Source of the DNA: Pholiota molesta
Taxonomy: Eukaryota; Basidiomycota; Agaricomycetes; Agaricales; Strophariaceae
DNA: 64,000 nt
NCBI GenBank assembly: GCA_014925825.1
Contig: JACGCK010000086.1
Location: 1 to 64,000, forward strand
Reading direction: 5' to 3'
Shown: one piece after another, positions 26,344 to 37,763 of the stretch
How positions within the stretch are numbered: the stretch's first letter is position 1
How the letters are laid out: each line of letters begins with the position of its first letter
Program-made: the position numbers and the translations under genes
Notes under the pieces: model-generated
The model's database searches: none
The model's input: the letters and a program-made list of their open reading frames with translations, nothing else
What the model was told of the DNA's origin: nothing

Positions 26344-27970
26344 TCACATAAACGGATTCGCGCCCGCCCGACTCGTCACATCCCGCTCGCTCGGGCCCTC
26401 CCCATGCACCTCGTCCTCCCCCGCCCACCCATACCCGCCCTTCTTCGCGTCCCCATCCGCGCCCTTGTAGTCCTCGCCCCGGATGTACCCCGGCGGCTTG
26501 CCCTCGGGGTCGTACGGCGGCGCGACGAAGGCGTCCGCGCCGGGCGGCGGGCCCGCGGGCGCAGGGTAGGCGGGGTAGTACCCCGGGGCGCCGCCGTACG
26601 GCGGGTTGTAAGGCGAGGGGTAGTTGAAGTTGCCCGCGCCCGTGCGCTGCGGCTCGCGGGAGGCGTTCGCGGCGCTTGTGGGGTCGAGCACCTGCCGGAG
26701 GTAGCTGAATGCGATGGCGACGAAGAAGGCGGCGAGAACTAGTGGAGTAGGAGGGGTTAGTAGGGGAAGGAGATGGGCTTTGGGGTGGGGGTGGGTTGCG
26801 TACCGGATGTTATGAGGAATGAGACGACTTCGGACCAGGAGGAACGATCCCATTGAGCTTGGCACCCTAGAAATCAGATATATAAGTGAATAGTTTTTCA
26901 GTCATGAATGGAAAGAGTCCATACAAGATTGGGCCTCATCTGGGGTGAGGGTATCTGTTTCGTGGACAGGGCCGAAAAATCCAGTCTATATTCCAAGTAG
27001 GTATTGGTAATTTGGAGATCAGATGGTAAAGAGAACGTACATAGACCAAGGTCTGTCCTGTTGCGAATTGCGCGCAAATGCTGATGAGATCAGACTGGTC
27101 CAAGTTAGTGGATAAATTAGAAGCGCATCCAAAATTCACTTACTTTGGAAGAAAAGTGGATGACTGTTCGGATTAGGCCGATAGCAACGACGATCAAGAA
27201 AACCAGAGCAGATAGATATGCATAAGCCCGGACCAAAGCCACTTTTTGCTGCAAAAAATTTAATGTATGACAGATAGACGGAGAATATGTTACGCACTGT
27301 ACCCGCAGCATAGAGTCCAAATATCTACAAGGACGATGAGAACAGAACGAGAGTGATGTAGCTCCAGACTCACCTCTATTGCCATCACACCAAAAGTCAA
27401 CGCTCCAAGAATTATTGAAAATAAGTGTAACTTGGTTTTGTCGTCTGAAAGAAGATAAAGATTGATGCTAGATGGAAATCTATCCAAAAAGGACGCACTT
27501 TCGCTATAAATTGAGGCATTTCGGAAGAATCCAATCTAATTCGCTTTTGAGTATAGCTAAGATGGCAGCGCAGGGGAGATCAGACATACACCACTGTAGA
27601 AGTGAAGTCAGATAGGAATGCATTGAATTTGATAGAAACTCACGAGAATAGTGTCCATAAGGCAGCGAAGAATGCCGCTGTTCCATAGCAACAATTAGCT
27701 TGCGTATACGCGAGGCTGCGAGCAACTCACCGATTAGCACGACTGGCCGCAGATTACTGCGATACATTCTCGTTACGAAGGCATACGACGGTGGTGCGCC
27801 TATAGGAATATCGTTTGCATTAGCAGACACCTTTGAGTCGGTGGCAATATACTGACCTTATGAATAATGTGATTAACATTGATTTACCCATATTCAGTCA
27901 ATATTTCCGTCCCACAGAGCGCATCCTGGAGAAGAGGCATACCTTGAGGTGGGGGCGGTCTACTATTCAT
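26344..27970 (-). CDS. multi-pass membrane protein, unrecognised basidiomycete family (left member of a divergent pair)
   Basis: I do not recognise a named family. About ten short introns can be removed to give one frame. It starts MNSRPPPPQG at 27970. A first membrane segment follows (PVVLIAAFFAALWTLFS). Next come SIILGALTFGVMAIEIFGLYA, VALVRAYAYLSALVFLIVVA, a loop with SDLISICAQF, and a last segment VVSFLITSVLAAFFVAIAFS. The cytosolic-looking tail is rich in Pro, Gly and Tyr (YNPPYGGAPGYYPAYP) and ends at 26344. That makes four or so transmembrane helices plus a disordered tail. Intron positions and the QQ-x-x-LVRAY block match the gene at 28559, so the two are paralogs reading away from a shared 590-bp promoter. 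Confidence 0.75.
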
Positions 27971-28558
27971 CGTTCGTGGGGCTTGAGGGTGGTGGTTGCG
28001 CACACAGTGCGTTCAAGTGGAGGTTTAAGAAAGAAAGGCGCCGGATGTACAGCCCCTTGAGACTGCAATGAAAGCCCCTTTATTTGGCTATGTTGTGCTA
28101 TACCTCGCCCTTGCCAACGTCATTGTCTCCCGTCCGCAGCACACAGGCCACATAGGCCACAGCGCTCTGCCAATTGTTATCCAGGAAACAGCAACTCACA
28201 GTTACTCACCCGACTGCGAAAATCATAATAGCACATTTCGAATTCGAGTCGGTGATGACGATCAAGCTTAGTGTGACCACAATGATCTAATTAATTCAAG
28301 CTCCTATTTACACGCATTCGCGAGTCTGAAGCTGTCTAAAGTCGCCAAACTCTCCACCCCAGAAAACTCATTTACCGTCTATCGATACGCTTTCTCAACA
28401 CTGCGCAAATTATGCTCAAAAACGGTAAATCGTCACTACCAGCTGGCAACCTCTGGGCGGGCGGAATGTCCGGGAAGATCCCCCAGATGGTTGCCGTTTC
28501 GGCAATGCACAGCCCATGCTGCGTTTGATGCGGGCAGCGGGCATCAGCGCCAGCGTTT
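27971..28558. promoter_or_regulatory. shared divergent promoter of the membrane-protein pair
   Basis: This 588-bp region separates the start codons of two paralogous genes read in opposite directions, so it must contain both promoters. A short frame with a possible signal peptide sits inside it (28068-28271). No TATA box is obvious for either gene. Confidence 0.5.
28068..28271 (+). CDS. possible small secreted peptide, speculative
   Basis: This is a 67-codon frame starting with ATG inside the divergent promoter. The first ~21 residues look like a signal peptide (MKAPLFGYVVLYLALANVIV). The remainder is hydrophilic with a single cysteine. There is no homology I can recognise and no intron. Small frames like this arise by chance, so it may not be translated. 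Confidence 0.25.
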   Translation: MKAPLFGYVVLYLALANVIVSRPQHTGHIGHSALPIVIQETATHSYSPDCENHNSTFRIRVGDDDQA

Positions 28559-30347
28559 ATGAGCCCACCATCATGCTTTTCCTTTCTTTGTCCGGTACCA
28601 CCACATCCATCAACTGCAAGCCAGTATGATACGCCCTCCTCCCCTCCAGCTCAAGCGTGAGTTCCCATTTCCTAATTCTCCAAAACATGCGCTCATAATC
28701 ATTCTGTCTATTATTACTATTGCTGGTAGTTGACAACAGGTTTCCACGTGAATATATCATGTTCTTTGCCTGATTCCCAGCTCCTGACCAGCTCACCGCC
28801 TTCGGCCACAGACCCAGTGAGGACGCCGAGTCAACCGAAGTCAAAGTCGTTTGTCTCGCAGCTTTACAAAGCCAGTTGGAAGAACCCCGTCATCGCCGGT
28901 GAGTGCTGTGCCCATCCATCAATTACACGTCGTCGCCTTGAGGCTCATGCAATTACGACGCAGTTGCTGGTCTCAACGCGTTACGATTTGCATTTGCGTG
29001 AGTGATCTATCATTCTGGTCAAGGATACAATACTTATTTATTTATAAATGATCTAGTTGTGTATGTTGAATTTTCCGTGCAGTATTGATGTACATTCTCA
29101 CATTTTTGTTTTTTGTCAGCACAATGCTTTTGCAGATGCAATCGTTGATGATGCGGGTAGGAAATCACTGTCTACCATTTTACAAGGCTTTGTGCTGATC
29201 TAGATTTCTCCTCATCTCAGAGGTCGCTGAAAACCTCACAAAGGTTTCCATCGCGCTGGGCGTGATGTATTTAACAGCCTTCCTCATTGAAATATATGGT
29301 ATCATTGGTGTTTCAATGGTATGTTTACAAGCCCTTGTTTCTAAAATGACGACATTTCTTAACTGCCATTCATCATTGCTTCTGCAGCAACGGTTGGGCT
29401 TGATCCGGGCCTATCTCTATCTCGCATTCATCGCTGCCGTGCTCGCGACGGCGGCTGGTGTCCTGAAAGGCGTCTCGTATTTCAGTTTCGCGGTGAGATC
29501 CAAAAAAAACTGTACTTTGTGTTGTGAATTTTATTGATCGGGTATTGCAACCCAGGAGGAGATCCTCTACGAGTGCATCTCATTAGCGATGGAAGGTCGA
29601 ACTGCTGAGAAGTCCTTATTCGTTAGTTTCTTTGCATCATTACCAGGCACCTTAACTAATAAATGCGAACAACTAGCGCTCACGCCCATGGCCATCAGCA
29701 CCGTACGGGATGTCACGCGGCGTCGCGCGGAAACGTATGTTCCCTTCTCCACCCAACTCATTCCGCGCACAAATAACCGCCCTCTGCCCCCTGTAGAATG
29801 CGTCTACGCATGGGTCCATCAATCCTGGGCCCAAGTTATCGCCGTCTTCCTGTTCTCCTTCCTCCCCTCCGTGCTGTACTACATCATGGTCTACGCCTAC
29901 TACCGCCAAACCACCACCCCGGACCACTCCGCGAACCTGCAGCCCAGCCACCGCGGCGCAGGCGCGCACTCCACGCGCGGGGCGAGCTACACACGTCTGG
30001 GCGGCGGCAACGTGGACTCGGCCTCCTCCGCGGGGCTGACCACCGCGCAGTCCCTCGCACGGCCCCGCGTGGGCGGCGGCGGTGCTGCCCCGAGCAGGCG
30101 CGGCGCGCAGATGGTGCAGCGCTCCGTGCGCGGCGTCTCCGCCGCCGCCCCCGCCGCCGGCCCCAGCAAGCGCACGTTCGTCCCGCGCAGCCTGCAGCGG
30201 CCGCACCGCCCGCCGCCGCTCCTGCAGAGCCCGTCGCCCGTCGGGCTGGGCCAGACCCCGCCGCCGCCGTCGTACCGGCCGTCGCGGGTGTACGCGGCGT
30301 TCGCGGCGCCTGTGCCCACCGATTTGGAGTACGATAAGTTTATATGA
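28559..30347 (+). CDS. multi-pass membrane protein, unrecognised basidiomycete family (right member of the pair)
   Basis: The start at 28559 gives a Ser/Pro-rich N-terminus. It joins through a phase-2 intron (donor in CAAGC|GTGAG, acceptor GACCAG) to SPPSATDPVRTPSQPKSKSF. A first membrane region follows FVSQLYKASWKNPVIA. Further segments are IALGVMYLTAFLIEIYGII, LIRAYLYLAFIAAVLATAAG and VIAVFLFSFLPSVLYYIMVY. The last exon codes a long GC-rich tail of Ala, Pro, Gly and Arg, probably disordered and cytosolic. QRLGLIRAYLYL corresponds to QQKVALVRAYAYL in the left gene, and EEILYECISLAMEG to SDLISICAQFATGQ. The last ~480 bases have much higher GC than the rest, which opens spurious frames on both strands. 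Confidence 0.75.
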
Positions 30348-30619
30348 GCGCCGCCGCAGGCGGTCGTGTGGGTTGATGTGTAGCTGCTACGGTGGGTATG
30401 TGGAGTACTTGGACCTTACTTTGAGCATGGCACTTTAGTACTGAGCTTCAATCGATGCACTTTTGATATCACACTACGTTTGATGAGATTGCCTGGACCC
30501 AAATATGTATTTTTGGGACCCGCACTAATGCAGACGAGCACGTCTAGACACTGACGATAAGGTTTCAGTAACCTGAAAGCCTCGAAGCTTCGCCCGCAGT
30601 CAACGCAACTATTCCTTTA

Positions 30620-30662
30620 CAGCTACTTTCATATCGATAGGCCGGAATTTTGAAAATAGACG
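30620..30662 (+). repeat. left terminal inverted repeat of the MITE
   Basis: This is the left arm, running CAGCTACTTTC through GGCCGGAATTTTGAAAATAGAC. It pairs with 30896-30938 on the other strand with one mismatch. Confidence 0.88.
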
Positions 30663-30895
30663 CATGCGGACTCTAAATCTTGACCTAAATTCCGACCACC
30701 GGCTAGGGACAATGTTTGGGGGGGATCGCTCCTGTGGTGGCTGGTCGTCCCAGGCTTCTGAATTCATTAGATGCCATGGTAAGTCCTTCTTCTCTGTACA
30801 TTACCAAACCTTTCCTATCATTTCTTTATACCTTGTTGTTGCCGCCATAGCGGCTTAGTCATTGTTCTGAGCTTAAAATTTGAGGTCCGCCTGTC

Positions 30896-30938
30896 GGTCT
30901 ATTTTCAAAATTCCGGCCTATCGATTTGAAAGTAGCTG
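30896..30938 (-). repeat. right terminal inverted repeat of the MITE
   Basis: This is the right arm, reading GTCTATTTTCAAAATTCCGG on the plus strand and ending GTAGCTG before the flanking TA. Confidence 0.88.
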
Positions 30939-31755
30939 TAACTTGACTCAGTGATCACGCCTTCTCCCTCCCTCCTGAATATGGCATGGGCCTCATGCCT
31001 ACATGAGATCATGTTCGGCCGTCCAAACCGCACCCTCAAATAACATGGGCGGTACATATGTACCTTCAATACAACCAACCCTGCATAGAACGGCTACAGT
31101 AGCCTTTTAATTTAGCTGGTAATAGTAATTCAGATGCTAGGATGAACAAATTGAAAACATACTGAAATGTGGTTCATATCTACTTACAGATACAGATACC
31201 ACAAGATAGTTCTTACGGAATTGCGCACTCAGAATAGCAGATAGGAATATTTGGAACCTTAAGATAGTCGAGATCGATGAAGGCACTAGCAAACTAGCAA
31301 AGTGGACACCAGACGTACAGGAATGATATAAAGGAAAGTACCCCTGTTCGGTTGAATCGAACTAGAAAGGCAGAGATGGTGCAAGTGTCCGTAAGGCATC
31401 CCATTGAATGCACCCCCTGAAACTCGGTTCCGATGGAGGTTGGCACCTGAGCGCTTGAGCAGTGAACCGTATGTCATATGTTCAACAACCTGCTAGTGGA
31501 TTGCTTGTCCTTATCAAGGGGGTACACGTTATAGGAATGAATGCATTGCGGGTATCTGGACATCATATATATCGCTCGGCAGCCAGATCTTGAGCATCCC
31601 GAGGTGGATCAACAAAGGGCTTCACCAAAATGGTTTACTCGCATAACGACATTGATTTTTGATTGTGGAGGGCATATTATGGGTGCCGCATGTGAAAGCA
31701 TATGGGATTGCATGCGTAAAAGACAGAAAGACAGGCCAACGGGACAACCGACAAA

Positions 31756-32368
31756 TCACTCCGCATCAACAACAACCGTTTGCAGACCCTGATGGAAAGT
31801 AAGGTATAATCGACCGGAATACGGTATTGAACTACGCACCTTGAATGTAGCTACGGGGACATGGGACACGTATGTGTAGAGCTTCTCCTTGGCACCCTCA
31901 TCGTCGTTACGTTTCCCTGCAGAAAGATAATGCCATTAATCGCTGATAATTGGAACATGAATTATAACCACGCACTCTCGAGCTTGACCCTCAGCCTGTG
32001 GGGCACGGTCTTAATTCCCTGGGCCCAGACAGCCTGGTTGAGCTTGGGGTCGAGGCGCACATCTGATGTGCCCATCGCCTTTTGCGCGAAGTCGATCACG
32101 GACTTGACGGCCCAGGGGGCGCGCTTTTTGAAGGAGCGGCCGTGCACGCGCTTGTGGAGGTGGATGGTGTATTCGCGGGTCACGACATCCTGGAGGGCAG
32201 AGCGAGTCTTGCCGCCTGTCTGGAGAAGGAGGCCAATAATGAGTTGCGAAATTTTGGCATGGTTTCTGGCTGCCAACAGACCTTTTGCTTGGTTCCGGTA
32301 GGGGCCTGACGGGGTGAAAATGGTGAGCTAGATTGTCATGCGCAACGGGCGAGGCGGCGACGTACCAT
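31756..32368 (-). CDS. rpl31: cytosolic 60S ribosomal protein eL31
   Basis: This is a large-subunit ribosomal protein at the tunnel exit. Five exons splice in frame. The start codon exon is nearly bare (ATG, then an intron), followed by APTGTKQK. The long exon contains [20 protein letters not shown] and [19 protein letters not shown]. Then come [20 protein letters not shown] and the tail [10 protein letters not shown]. Starting with ATG followed at once by an intron is common in fungal ribosomal protein genes. The frame is intact and ends at the TGA at 31758-31756. Confidence 0.95.
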
Positions 32369-32987
32369 GTCTTGCGGATGTCGGTGTCGATGAGCAAAGG
32401 TCGTGGAGCCGTAATCCTTATTTGGTGCAGGTCTGTTGTGTAAACAAAGTAAGGTTCAGGTGGCTTGCTAGTATTCTCGGCAGACCCCGTCGCCGAACGC
32501 CCTTCGGGGGCTTTGAGCAACATGAGCAAACAGACGTCACATACCATCAGACGTTACGATCATTTCTCACAACAACAATATAGAGTCCAAATTTGGAGTA
32601 TCCCTTTGTGCTTGCGTTGCGCCTTTGTCCTCCCTATGCTCATCCCATTATCCTGCTTGAGAGCATTGTTTGCGTATCTTTTTTTGAGTTATACGAACCC
32701 TTGTAGCATTGTTTACGGATAACCTTGCCATTGTAAGAACCATCCCTGCCCATGTGGCGGGAGAAAGGGCTGAGAGTATCGAATTCTCATCAGCGTTTCG
32801 CAAGCGCTCTATTCAGGAACAGAGAACCCTGATATCCCGTCGCCAGCTGCTATAAAGGTTCGCACTGGATGTTGACATTTCCTCAGCTCCTCACTCGAGT
32901 TTCTTCCCGCCTTCGACTTTCGCCCTTCGCAACGGTCTTTGCCCTTTCGCAACTTCGCTCTCTACCAGGCCCCATCCTCTGATCATC
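32369..32987. other. intergenic between eL31 and the CFEM gene, divergent promoters
   Basis: Both neighbouring genes read away from this 619-bp stretch, so it holds both promoters. A TATA box for the CFEM gene lies at 32851. Confidence 0.6.
32851..32858 (+). promoter_or_regulatory. TATA box of the CFEM gene
   Basis: The sequence TATAAAGG lies 137 nt before the ATG and is followed by a pyrimidine-rich leader (TCTTCCCGCC), the usual arrangement for a strongly expressed basidiomycete gene. Confidence 0.6.
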
Positions 32988-33604
32988 ATGCGTTTCTCCA
33001 CTGTTGCATTCACCCTTTTCGGCGCCGCTGCTTCCGCATCCGCCTCCTCCCTCGTTGCCCGCCAGAGCCCTTACCCAGGTCAGTCATCCGCCCAATTCCG
33101 TTTTTATTCATATCTAACTACCCTTCCTTCAGACTGTGCCAACCCCTGCATTGCCTCAGCCGATCTTGGTTCTTGCGGCCAAACCGACACCCACTGCCTG
33201 TGCACCAGCCCCGCCTTCGTCAGCGGCACCACCACGTGTATCGAGGGCGCCTGCACCGGTGCTGATCTCCAGAAGGCCATCTCCGTCTCCCAAGGGCTCT
33301 GCGCCGCCGTCGTGCGTCTCTTTCCCCCCGCTTCGACGCGTCGCGCGTTTGCTCACGTTCTGACTTTCATCTGCAGGGTGTGACTTTGTCCTCCACCAGT
33401 ACCGGCACTACCGCTGCCACTAGCAGCCCTTCCTCGACGCCTACTTCCCCGGCTGTGACCACCACTTCCGCTTCGTCCACCGGTACGGGCAGTGGTACAT
33501 CCGCTGCTAGTAGCCCGACCACTACCTCCGGTGCTGGTGTCTCTCGCCCGGTCAACGCCCTCGTCGGCCTCGCCGCCGCCGCCGTGCTCGCTCTCGCGCT
33601 CTAA
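32988..33604 (+). CDS. CFEM-domain GPI-anchored surface protein
   Basis: Three exons (32988-33078, 33133-33311, 33377-33604) encode 165 residues. A signal peptide (MRFSTVAFTLFGAAASASAS) leads into one CFEM domain with all eight cysteines. They are spaced C-x3-C-x5-...-C, with HCLC in the middle. A Ser/Thr-rich stretch of about 50 residues follows, likely O-mannosylated. The C-terminus is hydrophobic (LVGLAAAAVLALAL), the signal for GPI anchoring. CFEM proteins sit on the cell surface or wall; some bind heme, others act in host or surface sensing. The aspartate needed for heme binding in Csa2-type proteins cannot be assigned here by eye. Confidence 0.93.
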
Positions 33605-36478
33605 GGAGCTCCTAATATAAATGCGGCACATGTCACCCCACCCACAAACCCTCTTCGTACTTTCCTACCTGTCCAAAAGGCACCCGGCGAGCTTTTGGTA
33701 GTCCTCTTTCGACATACATATTGTTATTTATCCCACCCCCACCTTGCTTCACAAAGTATATGTATTTTTTGGCAATAGTTCTCGCTTGCATGTATCTAGT
33801 CGCGCATTCCACGATCCGTATTAATTTCACCTTGGGTTTTCACATGGATATTCTGGTCTGTGGGCCTCGATGAGATTTTCCATCAGACGGAAGTGATAGA
33901 TTGAAGTGACACCTCCACGCGTGGAAGACTCCAGCCTGCTCCAGTAACTTGTGGGACATGGTGGGAGACAAAGCTTGATACTTGGATTAAAATAGCGCAA
34001 CTGTATAAAGGTTCGGTGTGTTTAATGTGCCAAGTTTTTGGTATCCACTTCGATATGTATGTAGAAAAATCTTCTATTGCGTAGGAGATCATGTAGCACT
34101 GCGGAGGCCGGATGTGTGGGCAACCCACAACACCCGGATGACCTACATAGCCACTCTCACCATGGCCGACCCCTCGCTCGACTGCGCCCTGGAGTGCACA
34201 TCTGCGCCCGATGTCTGGAATCTGATCCTCCGTGTGTGTCCATCACCTCACGTTCGTCGTTCTACAATCATGAGAGCGGCGAGTCGATTGTTACAGTCGG
34301 CTAACGCTTCCGCTTTCCCACGACCCATAAATGGGTCCACCCGCGAGGGTACCTCCGCCTGCTATTCCGCGGGGTGCATAGGCGCCAGCAGGACCCAAGG
34401 GACTTGCACACGGCGCCTGATTTAAGTCATTATGTTATGTGCGGCGGAAGTGGCCGACCGCAATCCTCCAGTGAATTGTGTTGCCAAGCCGGTTGTAGGC
34501 ACATGCATGATGCCGTCAGCTTGAACTTAGATTCAAGTTAGATGTCCTCCACCTGATATTTAGGTGATATCTATATTTTGCGGGGCTTCCTGATACTTGA
34601 TAATTATTCAAAATGTGGTATGTTGAAAATAAAGCTTGCATCACCCACCAAAAAAAATGGAAATTACAAGAAATCAGGGAGAATTGATCAATGCAGCAAT
34701 GCCGAGAATCGATCTCCGACGCGGAATTTTTGGCGAAAGTTGTTGATTTTTCGACTCTCTCGGAGACTCTCTGTATTGCCTGCGGTGTCTGCAATCATAT
34801 GAGGCACACTGCAATGAGCTCATATAATCTTCCTCATGATTCTGAAATTGGATGAGCAATATACTCTAGGCCGAGCGTCAACATAGATGTTCGGCATAGG
34901 TGCGACGTATGGCTCAAGGCGATCCTTGCCTCCGTACATCATTCGCGTGCGTTGCGGGCGCGCCTATGCACCGCCAGCTCCGTCCACATTGAAATTCAAG
35001 ACTCTGGACATTAGAGCAACATAAACTTTGTTATACCAATTATCTTGGAGGCCTGAGCCCCACACAGTATTGCTATTGCTCTCCGGCACTCCGAACACGG
35101 CAAAACAGGGAAACACAGCCACTTAGCACGGTTAACCAGCGGTGTAATGCATGTAATGAGTCGGCACATCCGCATCAACCTGCTCAGTTTGGTATGTTGT
35201 AAATATGGGGCAATATCTCAGTCGTATATGCAGTGCCCGGGGGCCAACGCCTTGTCCGACGTGCAAGGCCGACGAAAGAAGGCGCGGGAACTTCCGATCA
35301 GCTTCCTCCTTAACAATCGACTACGCACTCCAATCATGATTTTACTGGATAGAATTCGACGGGGAAGACGCGGAAGACGCGATTAAAGTAGGAATGACAG
35401 CGCGCATCAGCGCGCATCTTGCTCTGAACCCGATATCCAAATCTGAATGCGCAAGCTACCCACTCCAAATAACATCTCTATCAGAATGTAATCAGAACCT
35501 GCAGAAAAAGAAGAAACAGAAATGGAGTCGCTGCAGCAACACACACAAAAAATATGAACTCAACTGAGTCCTGACGTGCTCGCTGATGGTTTGCATTCTT
35601 GTGCAGAGAACAAAGACCCAGCGCGGATTCATGCAAACAAGGTGCACATCCCATCTGAATCCGCTGCCTTCCGTCATGGCTTGCAGATCGAGAAACGTGG
35701 CGCCCATCACGATCGTAAAAGATCATCGTGATGCGGACCCTTTTTTTTATTGGAAATGGGGATGGAGAAGCATCGATCGCCGCTTGTTGCATCTCGTTGT
35801 TGTTCGCTGAGGGCCAACTGAGGGCTGTGGGGGTTGGGCTGTGGGGGTTGGTCGCGATGCGTTCCAGCCTTAAGTGGTTACTAGATATCCTAGAGATTTC
35901 TGGTGATATGTATGTAGATGCATAATTAAAAACTTCACTGTCCACAGAGGGTACAAATAGTTCGAAATCTTGAGAGATGCTTGTTAAGAATAGTCTCCTG
36001 TAGATGGACTACAATTAGTTGATGGACAATAAGTACATGGGTCAATAATACATGACTAGAAGCAAATGATTTCTAGACTACATGATGTTTACACTGTCAA
36101 TTTAGTCTAGGAGGGACTGGACGAAGTAAAGCCAACTTTCAAGGTCTTGTCTAATTGAACCCGTTGTTCCATGCCGAGTCCGGAGAAGGCAGAACCACGG
36201 AAACGAGGTCGTAGTGGTATACCCGAAGGTGATTCCTGTGATGCAAAGATTTTGTCAGGTGTCTTATATCCTCCGCCAGATTTCTGCCTTGGGGAATTCT
36301 GGATACCCCGTCGTCAAAAAGCTTGAACTGATCCGTATTTGAATACCATGCTCATCCTTCCCGATTGATTTAGGCACAAAAGAGGTTGGCTTTGGCCAGG
36401 TATAATTTAGCGAAAGAAGAAAAGTTATACAGGCGATTAAGAATCCCAATGACTGATGTATTACGATTGGATTCCGCC
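33605..36478. other. gene-poor intergenic stretch of 2.9 kb
   Basis: No supported gene. A small direct duplication (GGCTGTGGGGGTTG twice) sits at about 35823-35851, and CAGCGCGCAT occurs twice at 35399-35418. The frames at 34018-34425 and 35481-35945 have no recognisable domain. Confidence 0.5.
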
Positions 36479-37763
36479 TCAATTTAATCCGGGATAGACT
36501 GGACCACCAGGAGGAACATAGGCCTAGAAGTTATTATATTCAAATTAGTTAACGCACGAAATATCACTGATCGATGCTCGTACCGCATTCACAGCGTCGC
36601 CTAGATAGACGTTGACCAAGATACCGGGGTCTGTGGCCTAGTAAAATCCCATCGGACATGAGCTTCGCACAACCAGTGAGTCACAGTTTGGAGATCATTA
36701 CCTTGTATGTGCCAGGGAATCCCAAACCAGACGGATTGAGTGAGCCTCCTCCAGTCACTTTACTTCCATATGTGAGAAGCGAAGAGCGGATAAATAACAA
36801 GCATTTATTTACCCGTGAGTTGAACGCAAACTATGCGTCACGCCTGTCAGCATCTCGTTCTGTTTGGAAAAATACTCAAGCTGACCTGGATAGAACTGAG
36901 CGCCGTTCAGGTTGTTTGCACCGTGCAGAGCAAGATTTTCATGGCGAAGAAGCTATCCCAATATCAGACACCAAATAGCAGACGGGGTTCAGCAGCGCTT
37001 ACGTAGCTTCCTGGGGCGATTTTGCTGGGGATATGCACGTTGTATGTGAAGTTACTCTTTGCGAGAGTGTCCGAGGCCCAAACTCCATTGACAAACGCGT
37101 CTTGTTGAATCTAGAATGATAATGAAATGAATATGATGCGATGTTCAACATAAACATGGTTCAGAAGCTAACCTTGAACCAAGGGGTTCCAGTGTCGCCT
37201 TTAAAGGTCGAGCAGTCGCTAGTAGGACATCTTGCCATGTAGTTCAAGACCGGACCATAATGTCCAAGAGGCCAGGTGTTCCAGAGGACTTGAACAGTCC
37301 CTCCTGCAGCCACAGTAGCTTGGATTGGACCCTAGTGCACATCGTAAAAAAAAAAAATAAGGATCTGCGAGTGTGGGTTATGGCTCGATTGTTGGCTCAC
37401 TGGAGGCAGCTTCTGGTTTCCGATGGAGCAAGTGATATCGGTCGATGTCACGTCAGAGATAAAGCCACTGTCGAGCTTTGTTCCACGAACTACTCGCAGT
37501 GGCTAGAAAAAAAAATTCAATAAGTGTTTGCGTTGGTGCGGTGCGACTAATCGTACCTGGGGAGTAGTATATGGATCTGAAAAAAATATACACATTAATA
37601 CGGTTGACTGATAAGAAAAGCCTTCGAGGACTTATTCACCTTTAGTAATATCCCATCCAGCGACGTCGTTTCCATTTATTCTAAGAAGTGGAACGTAACC
37701 ATGAGCCGCTACTTCACCAATGAAGGCCGCTGCTGCCACGATTGTGGTCAAGCTAAAATGCAT
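36479..37763 (-). CDS. AA9 lytic polysaccharide monooxygenase
   Basis: This is a secreted copper enzyme that oxidatively cleaves cellulose or related glucans. A signal peptide (MHFSLTTIVAAAAFIGEVAA) precedes mature His1 (HGYVPLLRINGNDV), the first copper ligand. GHYGPVLNYMARCP holds the second histidine. SYLLRHENLALHGANN and GAQFYP hold the outer-sphere His/Gln and the axial Tyr. IPSKIAPGSY and TDPGILVNVYL are further family blocks. There is no CBM1; it ends PGGPVYPGLN. About ten exons are needed. They include an 18-nt micro-exon at 36813-36830 that supplies the VCVQLT strand with its disulfide cysteine, and a ~20-nt exon for PYTTPQ. The frame stays open through all joins. Confidence 0.92.
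36813..36830 (-). other. 18-nt micro-exon of the AA9 gene
   Basis: It is flanked by a CATAG acceptor and a GTAAAT donor on the minus strand. Splicing it in (phase 1 on both sides) gives VCVQLT-VTGGGS, which restores the conserved cysteine strand. Skipping it removes the cysteine. Confidence 0.7.

Larger units (their letters stand above)
30620..30938. mobile_element. miniature inverted-repeat transposable element with TA target duplication
   Basis: The 319-bp unit begins CAGCTACTTTCATATCGATA and ends with the inverse complement. The terminal inverted repeats are about 43 bp and differ at only one base in that core (T/A at position 12). A weaker match continues for a further ~20 bp. The unit is flanked by TA on both sides (30618-30619 and 30939-30940), the target site of Tc1/mariner-type transposases. 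The interior has no transposase, so it must have been moved in trans. The near-identical ends suggest recent activity. Confidence 0.88.
30348..31755. other. intergenic, contains a MITE
   Basis: Apart from the element at 30620-30938 nothing gene-like is seen. The part after 31000 is AT-rich. Confidence 0.6.

Noticed and set aside
29673..30438. several long frames on both strands
   Set aside because: They lie over the very GC-rich last exon of the membrane gene at 28559; high GC removes stop codons in all frames.
33353..33631. minus-strand frame rich in Gly/Arg
   Set aside because: Antisense to the Ser/Thr-rich exon of the CFEM gene, so a shadow of its codon use.
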